From assembly GCA_030445775.1 (NCBI GenBank), contig JASUTC010000010.1, forward strand, positions 1 to 35,373: a stretch of DNA of 35,373 nucleotides. Direction: 5' to 3'. The notes under the pieces were generated by a model. The model did not search any database. It was not told the origin of the DNA and was given only the letters and a program-made list of their open reading frames with translations. Source of the stretch: Thermotogaceae bacterium (lineage in GTDB: Bacteria; Thermotogota; Thermotogae; MWEM01). Position numbers and translations under genes: made by a program. Below are positions 8,078 through 16,745 of the stretch, piece after piece. Position 1 is the stretch's first letter, and the number at the start of each line of letters is the position of its first letter.

Positions 8078-10098
8078 TCTTTTCCCTCCTTAATTTTTAA
8101 CAATATGTTTTTGTTGTTGGACGTTTTGCGAATAAAGACCGGAGGCGCTCCCATAGGAGAAGCTATGAGATGTTTACCACCTTTAAACAGGGTTTCATCC
8201 CAAAGATAGATCCACTCATCTTCAGGTAGAAAAACCTCATGCACTTTTTCATCCGGTTTAAGAACTGGACTGATCAAAAGATCAGGGCCCAATAAAAATT
8301 CATCCTGAATATTTTTTGTTTCTTGTGAGGGATAATGTGTATAAAGATTTCTCATAAATGGAACACCGGACGTTGCGTTTTCCGCGTTCAATATTTTAAG
8401 ATACGGCTTCAGATTAACGTGGATATTCACCATCTTTTTCAGATGTTCCAAGACTTCTTCATCACAATCGAATTGGCAATTAATATCCGGCCGATTTCCT
8501 TCGTGTGAACGCATAACGGGAGTAAAGGCTGCTAATTCAATCCATCTCATGAGCAATTCCTTTGAACGTATAATTTTCCCAAATTGATTATCAAAAGTTG
8601 TATAGCCTCCGATATCCGAGTGACTGATACCAAAACCGCTTAGTCCAAGGGATAATGCGGCAGGTATAACAGAAGGCAGGCCGTCGTCTATGCTCCAATC
8701 AACCATTTGATCTCCATTCCACATTAACGTTGAATATCTTTGGGTAAAAGAATATCCCGCTCGAGTAAAGAAGACAACATCTCCCATCTTTCCACATTCT
8801 TCTAGAGCTTCGCGATTCAAACGTGCCCATAAAACCGGAAACTGATTGTGGATTAAGGCCGGGTCTTCCCCTGAATACAGTTGGCAATCGCAAGGGAGAT
8901 ATTCACCGAAATCTGCCATCCACCCTGATAATCCGATGGAAATCATGTTCCTCTTAATGACTTCCTTAAGCCAATGATAGGCTTCAGGATTAGTCAAATC
9001 AACCATCGCCGCCGGGAATGTGGTGACTTCCACCAAATAAATGTCGCCTTTACGGTCTTTCAAAAGAAAATCTCTTTCTTTTGCCTCAGTGAATAATGTT
9101 CCTTCTATTGCAAGAAAAGGGTTGATATAACCCATGGTTTTTATCCCGGAATCGTTTAACTCTTTAATCGTTTCAGGGAGATTAGGATACATAAACTCTT
9201 CATATTGCCAATTCCACATGAGTTGTTTACCAAATGCAGTGATCCTTTTACCTTCCCAATCTTGAATCCATATAGCGGAAATCTTGATACCTTTGTTGAA
9301 TGCATTTTTTACCTTTGGAAGAACAACTTTCGTTCCTCCTTGAAGTCCCAGTATCATCCCATCAAATATCCAGTCGGGTAATTGGGGTTGTAATCCAAAA
9401 TACTTGGTTTGTTTTTTTATCACGCTTAAAAAATCCTTATCTGTGCCGATTACAATCTCTTTTGGTATGTTCCAGCACTCTATTTGAGAATAATTCTCGT
9501 GAGTAAAATCAAATTCCATGTAACTGGTGTCATTGACATGACAAAAAACATTTGAAGAGGTAATAAATGATGGCTGGGGATAATAAGTGGTGTACCAATC
9601 ACCCCCGGCCTTGTCAAATTTGTCTGCAAAAAAGGTAAGGATTTCCTTTTTATTTCTTCCAACCCCTTGTTCTGACACCCATAAAGGTAATTTGCTTCCT
9701 TTGAGATTTAATCTGGAGTATTGCTCACCACAACCGTATATGGCTTCATCGTTGTTTGAAACCAAACGAATCCAAAACCGATTATAAAATGAGTCATCAG
9801 TTTGAATATTCATTTTTAATAATCCTTCTTCATCAATTTGAAAATTGATTCGAACCTGAAGGGATTCATAAAAAAAACGAATCAAGGCCTGTGTTTGATT
9901 GGATTCAATCACTTTAAAGTTTATTAAGGGTATTTTTGATTCCAGTTCAGACCTAATATCAAAATTTCCGTGGTACATCTCATACGTTGAAAAACCTTTC
10001 CCAATGAAAAAGGCTGGCTTTTCAAGTGAATGATGGATAACTGGTTTTCCATTAAAATCGATATGAAGTTCATGATTAGTTTCAACGATGGTTATCAT
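8074..10098 (-). CDS. yihQ: GH31 glycosidase of the sulfoquinovosidase (YihQ) type
   Basis: A 674-residue GH31 retaining alpha-glycosidase. Residue spacing matches E. coli YihQ exactly across the active site: Asp396 (WMADFGEYLP; YihQ nucleophile Asp405), Asp463 (MWNGDQMVDW; acid/base Asp472), Gln253 and Gln279 (Gln262/Gln288 pair), Trp295 (Trp304) and Tyr499 (GGYTT; Tyr508). The position of sulfonate-binding Arg301 is Gln292 (FGKQLMWNW). YihQ comparisons are from memory. There is no signal peptide, so it acts in the cytoplasm on imported glycosides such as sulfoquinovosyl glycerol. The track's TTG start is 15 codons longer; the ATG at 10098 has AGGAAAGG upstream and overlaps the transketolase gene by 17 bases. 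A general alpha-glucosidase role is less likely but not excluded. Confidence 0.88.
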   Translation of the reverse strand: MITIVETNHELHIDFNGKPVIHHSLEKPAFFIGKGFSTYEMYHGNFDIRSELESKIPLINFKVIESNQTQALIRFFYESLQVRINFQIDEEGLLKMNIQTDDSFYNRFWIRLVSNNDEAIYGCGEQYSRLNLKGSKLPLWVSEQGVGRNKKEILTFFADKFDKAGGDWYTTYYPQPSFITSSNVFCHVNDTSYMEFDFTHENYSQIECWNIPKEIVIGTDKDFLSVIKKQTKYFGLQPQLPDWIFDGMILGLQGGTKVVLPKVKNAFNKGIKISAIWIQDWEGKRITAFGKQLMWNWQYEEFMYPNLPETIKELNDSGIKTMGYINPFLAIEGTLFTEAKERDFLLKDRKGDIYLVEVTTFPAAMVDLTNPEAYHWLKEVIKRNMISIGLSGWMADFGEYLPCDCQLYSGEDPALIHNQFPVLWARLNREALEECGKMGDVVFFTRAGYSFTQRYSTLMWNGDQMVDWSIDDGLPSVIPAALSLGLSGFGISHSDIGGYTTFDNQFGKIIRSKELLMRWIELAAFTPVMRSHEGNRPDINCQFDCDEEVLEHLKKMVNIHVNLKPYLKILNAENATSGVPFMRNLYTHYPSQETKNIQDEFLLGPDLLISPVLKPDEKVHEVFLPEDEWIYLWDETLFKGGKHLIASPMGAPPVFIRKTSNNKNILLKIKEGKE

Positions 10099-11044
10099 TT
10101 TCTCTGCCTTTCCTCGAAATGGCCTTTTTTGCAGTATCAACAATATCTTCAGCGGTCATTTTGTATTTTTTCAACAGGAAATCGGTTAATCCCACTTCTC
10201 CGAAATGATCTCGAATACCAATTCTCTCAAGTGGCACCGGATAGCTTTCAGTAAGCACTTCAGAGACAGCACTCCCCCAACCGTTGATGATACTGTGATT
10301 TTCTGCTGTCACAACTGCTCCTGTCTCCTTTGCCGCTTTGATAATTGTTTCACTGTCTACGGGTTTAAGGGTGTGCATATTCAATACCCTGGCATGAATA
10401 CCCTCTTTACCCAATAGTTCAGCAGCTTCCAAGCTGTTTTTAATCAGAATGCCACTACAGATAATGGTTACATCATTGCCGGATCTGAGTTCATAAATTT
10501 TTCCCAACTCAAACTCAGTATCTTGTTCAAAATATTGATCTTTTGATTTTCTGGCCAATCTCATGTACACAGGATTATCAACAGCTGCAATCTGAGGCAG
10601 CAAAGATTTTAATTGCACACCATCAGCAGGCTCCACAATCATCATATTTGGAATTCCTCTGATCAATCCGGCGTCTTCAACACTCATATGGGTGCCGCCG
10701 TTTAATTCCGCAGTGACTCCCGGATCAGTTCCGCCTATTTTGGCATTTAATTTTGCATAAGCAATGGATATAGCAATTTGATCCAGCACTCTTCTTGTTG
10801 CAAAGGGTGTAAATGAATGGGCAAAGGGGATCTTACCTGCAACAGCCAACCCTGCAGATACTCCCATCATATTGGCTTCGGCAACACCTACATCGATAAA
10901 ACGGTCCGGATATCTTTCTTTAAACGGTGTAGTCCCGGTGGCTTTCATTAGATCGGCTTCCAGCACAACAATTCGCTCATCTTTTTCCGCCATTTCCAAG
11001 AGTAATTCGGCATAAATCTGTCTGAGTTCTTTTTTGTTTGCCAT
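10082..11044 (-). CDS. sqwH: Transketolase C-terminal subunit (sulfo-TK candidate)
   Basis: This is the pyrimidine-binding and C-terminal domain half of a split transketolase, about 320 residues. FIDVGVAEANMMGVSAGLAVAGK contains the catalytic Glu56 that activates thiamine diphosphate, and SFTPFATRRVLDQI follows as in the family. With the N-terminal subunit encoded just upstream it would make a heterotetrameric enzyme. The proposed reactions are C2 transfer from 6-deoxy-6-sulfofructose and then from sulfoerythrulose to glyceraldehyde 3-phosphate. The ATG at 11044 lies one base after the upstream TAG. A GTG at 11053 is better spaced from AAAGGA, so the start is uncertain by three codons. The SqwG/SqwH naming is from memory. 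A normal pentose-phosphate role cannot be excluded on sequence alone. Confidence 0.88.
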   Translation of the reverse strand: MANKKELRQIYAELLLEMAEKDERIVVLEADLMKATGTTPFKERYPDRFIDVGVAEANMMGVSAGLAVAGKIPFAHSFTPFATRRVLDQIAISIAYAKLNAKIGGTDPGVTAELNGGTHMSVEDAGLIRGIPNMMIVEPADGVQLKSLLPQIAAVDNPVYMRLARKSKDQYFEQDTEFELGKIYELRSGNDVTIICSGILIKNSLEAAELLGKEGIHARVLNMHTLKPVDSETIIKAAKETGAVVTAENHSIINGWGSAVSEVLTESYPVPLERIGIRDHFGEVGLTDFLLKKYKMTAEDIVDTAKKAISRKGRENDNHR

Positions 11045-11045
11045 T

Positions 11046-11876
11046 CTATACACCAGCTTCCTTTAATTCATTTACTGCTTTTTTCCATTCTTCGGTGGAT
11101 ACTTTCATATTATGAGAACTGAGCTTATTTTCGGCAAAATAAGCACCTTTTCCCTTAACAGTATTAAGGATAATCATCGTTGGTTTTTCTTTGGTTTGTT
11201 TTGCCACTTCCAAAGCACCCGTAATTTGATTCATATCGTGTCCATTAACGGAGATGACATGCCAGCCAAATGCCTGCCATTTGTCTGTAAGGGGTTCTAA
11301 AGAATTGATGTCATCTGTTGTTCCGTCGATTTGCATCTTGTTGTAATCCTGTAATACTGTTAAATTATCCAATTGTTTGGTCGGGGCCAGCATAGCCGCT
11401 TCCCAGATTTGCCCTTCCTGGCTTTCACCATCTCCAATAATGCAATAAACCCTTGATTGTTTGTGATCAATTTTTTTCCCGATGGCAATACCAATGGCTG
11501 CAGATAAACCCTGCCCCAAGGAACCGGCCGTCATATCTATACCGGGTGTGAGGATCCTGTCACAATGAGAGGGCAGATTTGTATTGGGTTGATTCAGTGT
11601 GTCCGTCCATTCTTTCGGAAAGAAGCCCTTATCGGCTAATACAGCGTACAGAGCAGGCCCCCCGTGTCCTTTTGAAAGAACAAAATGATCTCGATCTTCC
11701 CATTTTGGATTTTTAGGGTCAACTTGCATTGTTTTATAATAGAGTGAAACCAAGGCTTCAATGATGGAAAGGGAACCTCCGATGTGTCCAACTCCTAATT
11801 TACCGATCATTTCAATGGTCAAACAACGAATCTCGGTTGCCTTTTTTTCAAGTTCCTTTAATTCGGTTTGATTCAA
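11046..11876 (-). CDS. sqwG: Transketolase N-terminal subunit (sulfo-TK candidate)
   Basis: This is the diphosphate-binding half of a split transketolase. It shows GHIGGSLSIIEALVSLYY, DHFVLSKGHGGPALYAVLADKGF, GSLGQGLSAAIGIA, and the thiamine-diphosphate/Mg motif IIGDGESQEGQIWEAAM through DYNKMQIDG. Split transketolases are common in thermophiles and archaea, so the split alone is not diagnostic; the operon partners are. The track's GTG at 11885 directly abuts the only ribosome site (AGAGG). A TTG at 11876 lies 8 bases from it, so I chose TTG. It begins shortly after the dehydrogenase gene, and its stop is one base from the next ATG, which suggests coupled synthesis of equal amounts of both subunits. 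Confidence 0.88.
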   Translation of the reverse strand: MNQTELKELEKKATEIRCLTIEMIGKLGVGHIGGSLSIIEALVSLYYKTMQVDPKNPKWEDRDHFVLSKGHGGPALYAVLADKGFFPKEWTDTLNQPNTNLPSHCDRILTPGIDMTAGSLGQGLSAAIGIAIGKKIDHKQSRVYCIIGDGESQEGQIWEAAMLAPTKQLDNLTVLQDYNKMQIDGTTDDINSLEPLTDKWQAFGWHVISVNGHDMNQITGALEVAKQTKEKPTMIILNTVKGKGAYFAENKLSSHNMKVSTEEWKKAVNELKEAGV

Positions 11877-11889
11877 AGTATTCACCTCT

Positions 11890-13005
11890 TTAATAGATTT
11901 TATTTAAAAATTTGATTAACTCAATTTTGGTGTATTTTTTAGGGTTAAGGGATGCGATGGGGGCTGATAGAGTGGTATTTGCAAGTTTTTCGATATCAGC
12001 CTCTTGGACACCCAATTCACTTAAAGTTGTAGGGGCGTGTATTGTTTTCATGATTTGATGCATCTTTTGAGACAATTGTTCAACGGATTTCAAATCCAGG
12101 TACTTGATTAAAACATCCATGGACTCTTTCATATAATTGTAATTTTCAACAATTAAGTTTGGAAGGGCCAAAGCACAGGCAAATCCGTGTTCCAAACCAT
12201 ATTCGTTGGTAAGCGGAAAACTCAACGCATGAAGGATGGTTGTCCTGGTTTGGGCAAATGATATACCAGCAAGGAGACTGGCGTAAAGAAGCTTTTCTCT
12301 AACCTCATAATTTTCGGGATCCTTAACAGCCTTCTCCAAATTCTCAATGATTGATTTCATCGCTTTCATAGACATCAATTTTGATAGTGGTTGGGATGAA
12401 TCCGCCCAATAGGCTTCAATGGCATGGGTGAACGCATCCAACGAAGTAGAGGCGGTTACTTTTGCGGGCATAGTGAAAGTCATCTTGGGGTCCAGAAAGG
12501 CTTGATCAGGCCAGAAATATTCTGAAACCAACGGTTTTTTTTGTCCCCGTTCCTTATCTGTATAAACCCCCACGTTGGTAACTTCACTACCTGTTCCGGA
12601 TGTTGTGGGAATGGCGATTAACCGTTTAGTCCTTTTTTCTATACTTTTTCCCTCAAAAAGATGATCTTGAAGAGTATCGCTGGTGTCAATCAAGCAGGAT
12701 ATGGCCTTTGCCGTATCAATAGCGCTACCTCCACCCAATCCTATAATGGTTTTTGCGTTTATTTCTTTGGCATATTGTGTACCTTTATTAACGGTTGAAC
12801 AAGACGGATTGGGTTCAACCTGACAAAAATCAAAAATATCACATTGTTTATCGATAGCTTCTTTAACTTGATCTACAATTCCTATTTTTTTTAAAACCGG
12901 ATCGCTAACGATCAAAATCGGTGTTTTCTTGATTTGTTGAGACAATTCTTTTATTTTACCCTTACCGAAAAAAATCTCTACGGGTAGAAAAAAACGAAAA
13001 TTCAT
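11890..13005 (-). CDS. sqwF: Iron-type alcohol dehydrogenase, candidate sulfoacetaldehyde reductase
   Basis: A 371-residue group III (Fe-dependent) alcohol dehydrogenase. It has the nucleotide-binding GLGGGSAIDTAKA (about 89-101), TTSGTGSEVTN, and metal ligands Asp190, His194 (SLDAFTHAIEAYW), His259 (ILHALSFPL) and His273 (GLEHGFACAL). In known isethionate-producing systems (SqwF, and the family members SarD and TauF) such enzymes reduce sulfoacetaldehyde to isethionate with NADH. Between the exporter-like gene and the transketolase this is the most likely role, regenerating NAD+ during fermentation. Substrate choice in this family cannot be read from motifs, so another aldehyde or ketone is possible. 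The ATG has a GGGAGG site. Confidence 0.85.
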   Translation of the reverse strand: MNFRFFLPVEIFFGKGKIKELSQQIKKTPILIVSDPVLKKIGIVDQVKEAIDKQCDIFDFCQVEPNPSCSTVNKGTQYAKEINAKTIIGLGGGSAIDTAKAISCLIDTSDTLQDHLFEGKSIEKRTKRLIAIPTTSGTGSEVTNVGVYTDKERGQKKPLVSEYFWPDQAFLDPKMTFTMPAKVTASTSLDAFTHAIEAYWADSSQPLSKLMSMKAMKSIIENLEKAVKDPENYEVREKLLYASLLAGISFAQTRTTILHALSFPLTNEYGLEHGFACALALPNLIVENYNYMKESMDVLIKYLDLKSVEQLSQKMHQIMKTIHAPTTLSELGVQEADIEKLANTTLSAPIASLNPKKYTKIELIKFLNKIY

Positions 13006-13027
13006 ATACTTCCTCCCTTAATTTCTC

Positions 13028-13945
13028 TTAATTGCTTTGCACTTGTTTAGTCTTTTTTCTTCTTTGTATCAGGATGATTCCCATTGTTGATAGTAAAACA
13101 ATGATCATGCCAATGATTTGAATAGTCTTCAAGGTTTCCCCCAACAAGAAGAAACCAATTAGCGATGCAAAAACGGGCATGATCAACAAGGTGATTCTTA
13201 CTATCCAAACCGGCAAAATTCTTAGATTATAGTAATAAAGGATGTAAATAGCCGTTTGCATGATACCTGTATAAATCAGGGAAACCATCAGAATGGAATT
13301 TTCTTCAATGGTATGAATGGGTATCTTTCGTTCAAAAATCGTGAAAATCAAAAGGAAAATGATGAATGTAATCAGATTATTGTAAAAAGCTACGGTTGTA
13401 TCTCTTACCTTGACTCGTTTGTCCGTTTGAACGGATTTTATGATGAAACCGTTCAAGGCTACAAAAAGGGCACTGAGTATGAATAAAAGGTCACCGATGC
13501 CGTTGAGTTTGAAATTTGAGAAATCGATATCAATAACAAAAACGGTTCCAATTAAAATAAAGAAGGTTAGCAGCCAATCCGCTTTTGTAAACCGCTGCTT
13601 AAAAACCAAAATAGAGATGAAATTGGTAAACAAAACATCCGATTTCAACAATATCGCTGCATTTGAGGCTGTTGATAGCTGCAAACCCAAAAACGCTGTG
13701 ATATCCAAAGAAAAACCCAAAATACCGATCAAAATGAGTTTTGGGAAAACAGCTTTTATTGTCAAAAGATCTTTTTGATATCCCTTTATAAAGATAAAAA
13801 TCAAAAGGAATATTAAAGCTAACAGTCTGACCATAACGCCGACAAACAAAGGAGACAGCTGCAATAAAGAAAATCTGTTGGCGACGTAAAAACTCGACCA
13901 AACGATATTTAACAATAAAAGCGAAAAAACAGATTTTGAATCCAT
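13028..13945 (-). CDS. EamA/DMT-family transporter, candidate sulfonate exporter
   Basis: A 305-residue protein with about ten hydrophobic segments in two repeats of five, and a basic C-terminus (QRRKKTKQ), the layout of the drug/metabolite transporter superfamily (EamA). The first repeat opens with LLLNIVWSSFYVANRFSL. Family members mostly export small metabolites. Its place between the GPH importer and the proposed sulfoacetaldehyde reductase suggests it releases the end product, isethionate. That is inference only; no substrate motif is known to me. AAGG lies 4 bases before the ATG. Confidence 0.8.
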   Translation of the reverse strand: MDSKSVFSLLLLNIVWSSFYVANRFSLLQLSPLFVGVMVRLLALIFLLIFIFIKGYQKDLLTIKAVFPKLILIGILGFSLDITAFLGLQLSTASNAAILLKSDVLFTNFISILVFKQRFTKADWLLTFFILIGTVFVIDIDFSNFKLNGIGDLLFILSALFVALNGFIIKSVQTDKRVKVRDTTVAFYNNLITFIIFLLIFTIFERKIPIHTIEENSILMVSLIYTGIMQTAIYILYYYNLRILPVWIVRITLLIMPVFASLIGFFLLGETLKTIQIIGMIIVLLSTMGIILIQRRKKTKQVQSN

Positions 13946-13951
13946 ATAACC

Positions 13952-15409
13952 TTAGATTAGCTCTTCCTTCAGCTTTTCTATTTCCTCAGAAGTCATTCCC
14001 TGTAGCTTTTCTCCCTTTCTTTCTGCTGTCAGGTAATCGATCATCTTTCTGTGATTTTCAGGATTTAAAGGATATTTAACTGCTGCCCATATTCCCAAAG
14101 CCATTAAAACGAGGGGTACAAATGAGATGATGATTCGAATGGTGAGTAAAACAGATTCCGGTTGAATACGTTCAACCGATTTTTCTACACCATTTTCAAG
14201 AATTATCTCAGGGTTAAGGTAACCGGTTACTCCTAATAGGAAAGTCACAAAGGCAACAGCAATTCCCGAGGCAAACTTTCTTGCAAAGGTTATAATACCG
14301 CTGAAAGAACCTTCTCTTCTTTCTGAATATGCCAGTTCGCCCACATCGGTCACATCTCCAAAAAGAGTATGGGGGATAACAGCTGCTGCACTGACTCCTG
14401 AACCAATCAATGCTGCCAAAATGATGACTAAATACAAAGGTGCACTTTGTGGAAGCATAAAGATCAATATGCTGCCAAAAGCCCAAATAATAGCCCCAAT
14501 AATAAATGCAAAGGTTTTACTCTTCTTTCTGGCGATAAACGCATAAAATGGAATAAACAAAATTTCTACAATCAAGAGAACTCCCAATACCATGGAGAGG
14601 GCTCCGGGTTCTAATACATAATATTTCATATAATAGGCAAAAATCATGGAAACAATATCCATACTCAAATAAGCGGCCAGAAACATTAGCAACAGATATC
14701 TGAAGGATTTAATCTTAAACGGATCGATAAACATGGCCTTGAAATTAACCGTTCTTTTTTGAGGCTTAAAGTCTTCCCGTTCTTTCGTTGAGAAAAATAC
14801 ACCTAACCATGGCAGTGAAAAAAGCAATCCAAAGACCATAGCCATAACAATATATCCGGTTCTTATATCAGCAAAAGAATTAACGATAAGCATTGGAATA
14901 ACGGCACAAACCAATGAAGAGCCAAGAGAAAAGGCCAATCTGATTGAATTGACGGAAGTTCTTTCGTTGTAATCCAAGGAGATTTCGGCTGACATGGCTT
15001 GATAAGGGACCATGACCATCGTTACAACGGTGTTGAAAAAAAGATAGGCAAATAAAACATAGATAAATTTCCCGGTTTGTGTATCAAAGTCAACCGGATA
15101 CCATAAAATGAAAAATGATATAAAAATCAAGATAATGCCGGCCAGAAAATAGGGCCTTCTTCTGCCTAATTTCGATTTAGTTCCATCTGTAATGGTTCCC
15201 ATGAAGGGATCGGTGACAGCGTCCCAAATCTTTCCGATTAAAAATACCGGTGAAACGTAAATCATATTCAGTCCGATTACGTCGGTTAAAAACAAAGCAA
15301 AGAAAAAATTAATGATGTTAAAAGCCCCGCCACCAAATATATCTCCGGCACCGAATAATAATTTGGTTTTTAGAGAAATCTTTCCATGAATATTGTTTTC
15401 GTTTTTCAT
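13952..15409 (-). CDS. GPH-family sugar:cation symporter, candidate sulfoquinovoside importer
   Basis: A 485-residue glycoside-pentoside-hexuronide (MelB-type) major facilitator with about 12 membrane segments. The family signature is clear: GKIWDAVTDPFMGTITDGTKSKLGRRRPYFLAG (about 60-92), followed by YNERTSVNSIR. E. coli YihO and YihP, thought to import sulfoquinovose and its glyceryl glycoside, belong to the same family, so SQ or SQ-glycerol is the likely cargo here. It lies 3 bases after the isomerase gene and has a GAGG ribosome site. An ABC transporter is encoded divergently, so the system may have two uptake routes. Confidence 0.88.
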   Translation of the reverse strand: MKNENNIHGKISLKTKLLFGAGDIFGGGAFNIINFFFALFLTDVIGLNMIYVSPVFLIGKIWDAVTDPFMGTITDGTKSKLGRRRPYFLAGIILIFISFFILWYPVDFDTQTGKFIYVLFAYLFFNTVVTMVMVPYQAMSAEISLDYNERTSVNSIRLAFSLGSSLVCAVIPMLIVNSFADIRTGYIVMAMVFGLLFSLPWLGVFFSTKEREDFKPQKRTVNFKAMFIDPFKIKSFRYLLLMFLAAYLSMDIVSMIFAYYMKYYVLEPGALSMVLGVLLIVEILFIPFYAFIARKKSKTFAFIIGAIIWAFGSILIFMLPQSAPLYLVIILAALIGSGVSAAAVIPHTLFGDVTDVGELAYSERREGSFSGIITFARKFASGIAVAFVTFLLGVTGYLNPEIILENGVEKSVERIQPESVLLTIRIIISFVPLVLMALGIWAAVKYPLNPENHRKMIDYLTAERKGEKLQGMTSEEIEKLKEELI

Positions 15410-15412
15410 CTT

Positions 15413-16729
15413 CTACCTCACAATCTCCCATTTATTAATATGAGCTAAAATTTCAAAGGGTTTTGTATAATCACCGTAAACAACTGAAATATGATGAGCG
15501 AAGCCGTTATAGACCACCTTGTTCAACAATTCTTTTAATGGGATGTCGAAGCGTGCTTTCATATAGGTGCCTCGCAATTCTTTTTCCATTTGATGAGCCT
15601 CTCCTTTTCCAAGCAACAACCTTGTTTTTCCTCTGGCAGTATCAATTCTGCAGAAAGAAATTTCTCCGGATTTCATGACGAAATCGGCAGTTACACCTTT
15701 TCCGTCTGCATGATAAGAATTTAGAGAACAATTGCAAACTCCATCTGTTAGGTTGCAGGGAGCGACACCACAATGCCACAACAATGCGACATCTTCTTCC
15801 AAATTGACCTGAGAAAAGTCGGCCATGAATGGAGTTTGGGCACCAATTGCTTGATGGGCGATCATACTTATCAACCCTTCCACATCCCCTTCACACCCCA
15901 GTAAATAACCTTTCGATTGTAAATAGGACATGGATGCACATGGGGCGATACCAAATTCAGCTGCGAATTCAGGCCAACATCTGATGGCAAGTGCATCTAC
16001 ATTGTTTTCTTGCATGAATTTTTTGAATTTTGCCGACAGCTCAGCCACCTTTTTCAGTTGTTCTGGGGTGATGGCATGCACGTCAAAAATATCTTTCAAC
16101 TCTTCTTCAATACGTTCAATTTCATCATTTGATGTGTGGGCGTTTATGACTTCTCCCAGTTCATAATGGTCAAGAAGCATTCCGGTTTCAGCATAAGCAC
16201 CCAGCTCATCCACACCCACGTTAAAAAAACCTCTGGCTCTGTAGCCTAAAATACCAATATGATCTGAGCTTAAAGCCGTTTTTATTTTTATCGCATTGAT
16301 CCAATCCTCATCAATATCCTGAGAAACTGAAACATAAAAGCTGTCATTTCCGCCCTTATAAAGGTTGGAGGCATTGAGATTGACACCACACACGGAATTG
16401 AGCCTTATTTTACCGCCGTTATAGGGCAGTTCGGGAAGTCCCCATAGTAAAATGGGTTTTTGTAAGTTCTTGTTAATGATCAACGCTAAATGTCCTAAAT
16501 GGAAGGTTCCACTGATGATAACTACACCATCAATATTTTCCGAAAGTAATTGTTCGGAAGCTTTTTGAGCATCTTCCGGTTCTATCAAGGGTTGTTCGAC
16601 AAAAACGAATTCAACATCTTGTCTTTCGGAAAGATTTCGGATAATATCTTCGTATAACTTTCCAGCAGTTAAGTAATCAAAGCTCTTTCTGACCATGCAA
16701 ACCACACCTATTTTTGCCTTTCTTTTCAT
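15413..16729 (-). CDS. sqwD: L-fucose-isomerase-like enzyme, candidate sulfoquinovose isomerase
   Basis: A 438-residue member of the L-fucose/L-arabinose isomerase-like fold. A Rossmann-type N-terminal part (MKRKAKIGVVCMVR; DGVVIISGTFHLGH) is followed by a C-terminal part with probable metal ligands Glu280 (GCEGDVEG), Asp304 (FMADFSQ) and His412/413 (GFAHHISVVYGDY). This short family of about 430-440 residues includes the sulfoquinovose-sulfofructose isomerases of the sulfo-TAL and sulfo-TK pathways (SftI/SqvD/SqwD). It would catalyse SQ to 6-deoxy-6-sulfofructose in the cytoplasm with a divalent metal. It is the first enzyme gene after the repressor, with a strong GGAGGG site. Another aldose isomerase function is possible without the operon context. 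Confidence 0.85.
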   Translation of the reverse strand: MKRKAKIGVVCMVRKSFDYLTAGKLYEDIIRNLSERQDVEFVFVEQPLIEPEDAQKASEQLLSENIDGVVIISGTFHLGHLALIINKNLQKPILLWGLPELPYNGGKIRLNSVCGVNLNASNLYKGGNDSFYVSVSQDIDEDWINAIKIKTALSSDHIGILGYRARGFFNVGVDELGAYAETGMLLDHYELGEVINAHTSNDEIERIEEELKDIFDVHAITPEQLKKVAELSAKFKKFMQENNVDALAIRCWPEFAAEFGIAPCASMSYLQSKGYLLGCEGDVEGLISMIAHQAIGAQTPFMADFSQVNLEEDVALLWHCGVAPCNLTDGVCNCSLNSYHADGKGVTADFVMKSGEISFCRIDTARGKTRLLLGKGEAHQMEKELRGTYMKARFDIPLKELLNKVVYNGFAHHISVVYGDYTKPFEILAHINKWEIVR

Positions 16730-16745
16730 TTAATCCCTCCATCTT

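Noticed and set aside
8074-10098. Generic alpha-glucosidase label for the GH31 enzyme
   Set aside because: Exact spacing match to YihQ at six active-site positions and the operon context make the sulfoquinovosidase type more specific, although the Arg-to-Gln change leaves doubt.
7604-11876. Reading the RpiB-like and split transketolase genes as an ordinary pentose-phosphate module
   Set aside because: The isomerase lacks phosphate-binding residues, and the neighbours are a YihQ-type GH31, a fucose-isomerase-like enzyme and an Fe-type dehydrogenase. The sulfo-TK scheme explains all of them; it is kept as a candidate rather than proven.
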